Positions 57,979-64,000 of a stretch of 64,000 nucleotides of DNA are shown here, one piece after another (positions within the stretch are counted from its first letter, which is position 1; each line of letters starts with the position of its first letter). The notes beneath the pieces were generated by a model, which saw only the letters and a list, made by a program, of their open reading frames with translations, was not told where the DNA came from and searched no databases. Made by a program: the position numbers and the translations under genes. This DNA comes from Timema cristinae (lineage: Eukaryota; Arthropoda; Insecta; Phasmatodea; Timematidae): the NCBI GenBank assembly GCA_039000515.1, contig JBCFYV010000001.1:56591372-56655371 (forward strand), written 5' to 3'.

Positions 57979-60874
57979 TAAGTAATAATAAAACAGTGTA
58001 GTACCGTGATTAATTTCAGCAACATAATACTCGTGCTATCGGCAAGTAAAGTATGAATGGCCGGTGGTTTTCACACTAAATTACCGGCACGCTTTCCAAT
58101 CTCCGTATTTGACACTTTAACGAATTTGTATAAGTTTTAATCAATAATGTTCAGCCCATACACTTCTAACACTTTGTAGTAATGCTTTGGCAACGTGATT
58201 AGATACACAACATAATATTATTGTCTCATAGCAAACTAGATAGTTTATATTTAAACCAATCTACAAATTAATTAATTACTATTTTTATGGAATATGTTAG
58301 GCCTAGCTAGATAGCATTTAACAAAAGCTTTTGTTATTAGTATACCAACATCTAAAACCGGGTTGAAAAAACCTGGGTTAGGACTATTTAAAATAATGCC
58401 CAACTGAGTTTGTTGTATTGGGATTTATTGACCTTATTTGAGTTAAATTTTATTTACTATGTATGCTAAGTGAGTTAACAAATTAAGCAAATTAATTTAA
58501 TAATTATTTGGGTTCAATATGAGACATACTAATCACTAACATTTTATGTTGTCTATATAAAACAAATTATTTTAATAGGTCAACTAATTATGATAAATTG
58601 CGTTTACTGAAAAATTGTAATTTATTTGGCCGCCCATTCTTATTCTAAATTCACCCTTCCTAGCTCCCAACACATAACGATAAATGAAACACAGAGATAA
58701 AAAAAAATGGCTCCAATAGAGAAACCAGTTAGCACCACTCTTCATTTTTAGCCATGTTTTTATAAGCGATACAAATACAAGTGAAAAATACGTGTCAACA
58801 CAACTACATGTTAGTAAGTTAGTACTAGTAAACTTGTATTAGTCCACTAACACCGTGTCAACGGGCCTTTACTGTTCACTGTACAAGCCCAGAATTCCAA
58901 TCCTGACCTCTAGGTTGCCTAAAAGCCAGATGAGTTAGTACTTAGTCTGCAAGCACACCTGTGCAGGTAAATGTATTATTCATGTAGACTATATATATAT
59001 ATATAGGGGATATGCTAATTGACGCTTAAACTCTAGTTACCTAATCCAGCTCAACATTTAGAAGATACCTTAAAGTAAATGGAACTTTACGAAAAATACC
59101 AGTCCTTATTAATGGGGTCCAAAACACTAAGAAATAAAATAAGTCTTAGTTAATCCATTTGTCGATAGAGGTAGCCCGATGCAAAGTGAACAGACGGCCA
59201 TTCTTAAAAAAAAAGTTAAAAGACTTCGCACTAGAGCAATCGTTTCTTATGAGATCTTTAGTTTTTATATTTTTATTTTTTTCCTCTTTGACCACTTCGC
59301 TGGAAAATTGCATGTTTGCCAGATGACATCGTCATTTAAATGGACTTTTGATTAAACAGATACATCCCTCCATTTCCCATTCTTGTTAAACATAGAGCAG
59401 CCAGAGAAATAAAGAGGGGGGAATAGTTTTCTTGTGGTAAGTGTTCTTCGAGTTTATGTTTCGCACTTAACATAAAATACCAGCAAAAAAAAAAAAAAAG
59501 ACCGGTGAGCTCACCCAAGAAGACGAGGCCCAAGTAGTCTCAACCAGCTCTCTGCAAACTCAAATTTAAAATAATAATCAATGGTATTTATGTGTTTTGT
59601 TCAATATTTTTTCCGGAATTAAAATCATCTAGATTAATTAGATTCACAACAATAACCAATAAAATTTTATAATTAAAAAGTAACAATACATTAAACTATT
59701 CCTCTAATTAAAATATGTTAGCATGATAAGTAGTCACATTATAAAAAAAAAGATATTCAAAGAAAATTATCTAAAGCGAGTGTTTCAATTTAACGGACAA
59801 AAGTAAAACTAGCCTTGTTTTAGAAAAATCGTAACATGGCCTATCACTTCATAAGGAGCAAACGAAATCAAATATTGAAAATATATTCTCTTTTACAGGT
59901 ATAATGAGATTCTCATACAATAATAATGGTTTCTATTTTATGTCAAAAGTGAAACGAAAGTCCTAGTTTTTTTTACTTCTTACTGACTAAAGTGTATTTG
60001 TAATTTACCAGTTATCGTAAAAATGAAAGCTTTAAATTAGTTTCTCAACAAATGGGGTTTGTTTTTGGTTAGATCAGGTATGAGGTTATATGAGCCTAAA
60101 GCAAGTAATATAGTTTATATTGTCTCTCTTTCAAAAGTTATTTATGATATATTATGAAGAATTAAACTTGGTAATTTCACTGAATGTTAACGATAGATGT
60201 GGTGATAGAACATCTTCAAACCCTACCCTTTTGTTGTAGTCAGCACTAGAAATACTGAACCATATATTTCGATAGCCTAACCTAACCCTAGAACAGAACC
60301 TGAAAAAAACCCAACTCTTAAGGCCGGCAGAACCTAGATAACCTATAGGGCGCAAAGAAATTTTTCATTTTTTATAGAAAATAAAAAAAATCACTTGCAT
60401 AGGAAGAATATTTTTGTGAGGTTGTAGCAGCCAAATATAGCATCGAGTACAATTGTGAGGAATTAGGAAAATAGCTACAGAAAACTTTAGCTTATTATTG
60501 TTTCTTAGTAGGCCCCAAAAACTAATATTGTTTTTTTCGATTACAAAACTAATTATTCGCGTCAAGAACATTCATGATAGGATTATTTGAGATTATTTTG
60601 ATTAGGAAAATAAGTGGCGCTGAATCACCTCCAAATATATTTTCACAAAAAGAGGGATAGGTGGTCTAATTTTTATTTGTTATATTCGATAGACCATTTT
60701 AATACAATATGATCTTAATTTTAAAACATTACATTTCCTTTTTTTTTTACTTAAAAACTCTAATGAAAGAGTAAACCTAAAATATTTTATAGCGAAATAA
60801 AAGCAGATTAAAAATTCTTGTGATAAATTTCACAACGATTTTAAGTAGGATCCAAAGAAAATGGTTCATTCTTA
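57979..60874. other. AT-rich DNA, no gene seen
   Basis: 58,625-58,690 contains a small SINE-B-like body scrap (CTAAATTCACCCTTCC). 59,370-59,540 is a unique purine-rich patch. Frames are AT-driven and lack domains. Confidence 0.3.
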
Positions 60875-61124
60875 TTTTTTAGCGTCACGTCTTACTTACT
60901 ACCTTTTCAGGTTTACAACTATGTACTAATTACACGAATGTGTTAGGGATTAGGAAGGTTTAGTTTAGAGGAAGTGCATCCAAATTTGTGTGGAGGAAGA
61001 GTAAAACCCCATTTAGGAAAAATAATCAGAGCATCCGACCGGGAACGAACCTCAATCTCTACGTTTTCGGCGGTCTAGTCTATTGCGAGAGTAGCGTCTT
61101 AAGCCATGTAGCCACTGAAGCAGG
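60875..61124 (-). mobile_element. SINE-B, full length, diverged
   Basis: On plus: TTTTAGCGTCACGTCTTAC, GGGATTAGGAAGGTTTAG, GCATCCGACCGGGAACGAAC, AGTCTATTGCGAGAGTAGC, CATGTAGCCACTGAAGCAGG. Confidence 0.85.
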
Positions 61125-61378
61125 TGGCACATACTTGAGGAGGATGGGATTTTTTGTACCCTATATTAAATAATTCAGTATTTTATTTTATTTGATGATA
61201 CGATGTAGGTTATATTATCTTAACGATCACTAGCTTGTACTTTAAAACTATAACCACTACTGATCACATATAAACCAAAGACCGTAAAGTATAGAAATAA
61301 AAAGTTAAATTCCTAGAATTTATTTCGCCCTACTAAGCTACTTTTATTAGTGACTTGAATTTTCTTTAGCAAGTTTTT

Positions 61379-61421
61379 CATATATATATATATATATATT
61401 ATATATTATATATTATATATA
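61379..61421. repeat. (AT)n microsatellite
   Basis: TA-rich simple repeat with TATTA interruptions. Confidence 0.9.
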
Positions 61422-61553
61422 TAACACATTGAAAACTGCAATAGATAAAACAACACGATCATAATAATTTTAATCTAACAGACAACTATTCAGAAATAAA
61501 AAAATAAATTGCCAGCCAATATTTCTAGATACCACTGCAATTAGTTTATAATT

Positions 61554-61845
61554 GGTGACCTGGTGGTCTAGAGGTAAGGTGTCGAACTTCTGTGCTGGGG
61601 GTCCGGGGTTCAATCCTCGGTCCTGGCACAGATTTATCTGATTACCAAACCCTTCCTCCCCTTTGACAAGACGTGTATTAATAATAACATGTGAATGTGC
61701 GGAATGCCAGGCCTCCAACGTGGTTCGGATCCCACGTTAAACTGTAGGTCCTCCATGTCATCTCACAATCACCCTACCATTACACATTAGAGTAAGTGCG
61801 TACAACCCAAACGGGTAGTAAGACGCGGTGCTAATAAAAATAATA
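61554..61845 (+). mobile_element. SINE-A, full length, long subfamily
   Basis: Head GGTGACCTGGTGGTCTAGAG, B box GGTTCAATCC, the long-subfamily segment GTGTATTAATAATAACATG, 3' domain and a short tail. Flanks AGTTTATAATT (61543-61553) and AGTTCATAATT (61846-61856) agree at 10 of 11 positions. Confidence 0.94.
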
Positions 61846-61927
61846 AGTTCATAATTGAGGAGTTTGAATGAAAAACAAGATAACCCACATAGATTTATAG
61901 ATTGATATAGGGCATATTTACTATTTA

Positions 61928-62010
61928 AGGTGATATGGAAGGAGACGCGAGAAAAAGCCAGCGTTTTTGCAGTTTTTTATGGCAATTTTTTTTTTTGCAA
62001 AAATAAATAA
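61928..62010 (+). mobile_element. half of a palindromic element (family D)
   Basis: GGAAGGAGACGCGAGAAAAA, GCCAGCGTTTTTGCAG and TTTTTTATGG match the left terminus of the 41.69-kb copy. The rest diverges quickly. Confidence 0.5.
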
Positions 62011-64000
62011 AATTTAATAACAGCTAGAAGTGAAAATGAATGTCAAGATGTTCTTTGGCTTAATGATGTGAACAAGAGTTTGTTTAAATAGGTAAATTAA
62101 AAGTAGGTAAGAATATATACTTTTACTAAAAGTGCAATACATTTCAATCTAACTGTGGAAAAAGGCTTTTGGTATGTGGTCAGATCTCCTAGCTCCTGAA
62201 CTATAGGTCCCGGAATCGATTCCAGGCTGGTACCAAGTGAATTTTCTCGAAAGGAGAGTAATTCCCTTGATTACCAGAGTTTGGTTAAATTAGACTTAAG
62301 TTTGGTTAATATCGTCATTGTCTCCACCCCATTATATTAACTATCGATATATCCTCATCTCATCAGGACATGGAAAGAGCCTCCACGAAAACGAATGTAC
62401 GATTAGTCGGTAGTACCCCGGGGAACGGCACATTAGTACTGGATAATCTTTACACAAGCTGGGCTAGGATCAATTTGCCCAAACAAGCTATCATCAATCA
62501 TCATCATCGTCGTCGTTGTCGTCATCATCATCACCGTCATCTAATCGTGACAGTCAAAGTCAAACGGCGAGAGTTTTCCGGTAAAATATAGCTCCAGACG
62601 CAACGCCTAGGAATATATAGCAAATATTCCTGCTGAGGACATTAAATTAATGAATATGAGAACATTTACGTTTATATTCAAATTAAGTACAGTACCAAGG
62701 CAAAAAGAAAACACGATAAAGTCGTGTAAACCGCGAGAAGAGAAGACATATAAGCAGATAGGTTTTAATCGCCCCCTTTTCTTCGCGGCAATATTTCTAA
62801 CGAGTCTTTGAACGAGTCTTCAAGCAACTTTGCCACTCGAAACTGACTTTTATGTGTTAATGTGCCTGAGGTCTACTCCGGCACACATAATATAATAGCC
62901 CCTCCCTCCACCCTCACTCTTCTTTAGAAACTCGTCAAATGCCAACGACCAACGCAAAAAAATTAACAAAAAACAAACTAACATAAAATCCACACCAAGA
63001 CAAACCGTCGGATAAATTATCAAAGGCCACCTGAAGAAGTACATAAAACTTAATATAAATTAAGAATGTTAGTAAAAAAACAATCGAAGTAAACATACAC
63101 CTCGAAAAGAACGAGCCTAAATTGTCCGTGAAGACATAAAATTGTGAGCAAGGGAAAGCTACCAACAATATGGCAAACTTTAACTAAATCTCATCCCCCT
63201 CACTCTCAAAACTAAGAAGTCCAGACGTCCGTCGTCCCTCCGACCAATAAATCTTGTCGCGATCTTTATTAGCCCTTCTCCGGAGTTAATTAAGACAAAG
63301 TTTTGTTTCAGACCATTAACGTTTTGGCTAATAACATTTTACGACTCAAGGTAAGATGAGGTTAGTCGTGCCGTGTTTATGGTCCGAAATCCCCGTTTTA
63401 TCAATAGAAATGAGCGGTCAAAAGAGGGTGCTTTTGACAATCCCTACTTTAAATCCATTCTTTTAACGAGCTCAGGAGATAGTAAGTATTTACACTAGAG
63501 GGACGGAGATCTGAAAGGTAAGGTTTTATTAAATGCTCTCGCATCTACGTGTGAGGAAAATGAAAATGGTTGGGGAGGTGGTGGGGGGAAAACATCCGTT
63601 CAGAAAATAAATTCCAATTTAACCGTCACCGGAAAATCAAACAAAAATAAAATGACCACATTTTCTGCATGCTCATCGACTCGTGTGAGGGAGAGGAGTA
63701 TTTTCAGGGCAGCGGATCAGTTGTTTGTGTGTCTGCATTATACAAGTGTATTTTTCTTAGAAAGAAAGCGTCTCGACTATTTTATCCCCCCCCCCCCTCT
63801 CCACCTCTTTCTTTATCCTTAATAAAACGAGCAGTGCGTGTGTTATAGGCACGTATATATGACTTAATTTTGGGGTGGGAGGGTGTTTGGGGGAAACATA
63901 AAACTCACTTATATCTATAAAAATGTGATATTAAAATCAAAGAAGAGGTTTTTAAAGAGGAAGCCCGTGCTGTATGGACTCGTGACGTCACAGGCCACAA
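62011..64000. other. largely unique, moderately GC-rich right end of window
   Basis: A TCA/TCG trinucleotide patch lies at 62493-62540, giving a histidine-rich frame (62370-62591) that I do not call. Near 62,200, AGGTCCCGGAATCGATTCC resembles a B box. From 62,700 on the DNA is non-repetitive, less AT-rich, with homeodomain-like ATTA/TTTAT words and C tracts (63787-63797). It could hold conserved non-coding elements or lead to a gene beyond the window; no exon is visible. Confidence 0.35.

Noticed and set aside
62370..62591. Histidine-rich 73-codon frame
   Set aside because: The His/Arg run comes from a TCA/TCG trinucleotide patch; the rest matches nothing known to me.
33577..63389. Shared 14-mer TTTATGGTCCGAAA at 33577-33590 and 63376-63389 as a common regulatory element
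   Set aside because: In a 64-kb window roughly 8 pairs of identical 14-mers are expected by chance even with even base composition, and the flanks do not align.

Overview
The window looks like non-coding nuclear DNA from a large, repeat-rich arthropod genome, probably an insect. I see no host protein-coding exon I can defend. The evidence for an arthropod is a perfect 100-bp run of the TTAGG telomere-type repeat at 44.67-44.77 kb, an insect-style interspersed repeat at 28.0-28.5 kb (GTTGCCCGCGGCTT near one end, CAGT/CAGTCA iterations near the other), decayed non-LTR retrotransposon reading frames, many tRNA-headed SINEs and AT-rich unique DNA. The species cannot be told from sequence alone. 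The longest open frames fall in microsatellites, satellites or repeats, so the window is best read as intergenic or deep intronic.

Layout. 0-1 kb: end of a 47-bp satellite. 3.7-4.6 kb: an inverted-repeat element whose arms are tRNA-like sequences, abutting an ATGT microsatellite. 5.1-7.3 kb: a 53-bp satellite. 7.6-9.1 kb: two SINE-A copies and a copy of a long dispersed repeat (family L). 11.6-12.7 kb: a 44-bp satellite. 13.5-16.9 kb: SINEs. 17.95-19.98 kb: a GC-rich block, best read as a solo LTR, holding a 126-bp tandem repeat. 21.4-26.4 kb: SINE-B copies, a MITE, a LINE scrap and a 1.25-kb terminal-inverted-repeat element filled with a 68-bp satellite made from its own arms. 28-36 kb: SINEs, a LINE reverse-transcriptase relic and a hAT-like element nested in a SINE. 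39-42.3 kb: family L, two copies of a palindromic element (family D) and a second tRNA-armed element. 43-52.8 kb: SINEs, the TTAGG array, a TA-flanked MITE nested in a SINE, family L split by a SINE, and a cluster of four SINEs. 53.9-54.6 kb: a 20-bp repeat with a fresh core and decayed edges. 55-62 kb: more SINEs. 62.7-64 kb: mostly unique, moderately GC-rich DNA.

The most coherent biology is retrotransposition. Two SINE families (A about 285 bp, B about 250 bp) have different tRNA-like heads but the same 3' domain, which can fold as GCGT...ACGC around ACCCG-AA-CGGGT, followed by an A-rich or (TAA)n tail. Several copies have intact 10-13 bp target-site duplications. This fits mobilisation by one LINE that recognises the shared 3' end; that LINE is not evident here. 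A second theme is satellites tied to transposable elements, seen most clearly at 23.3-24.6 kb.
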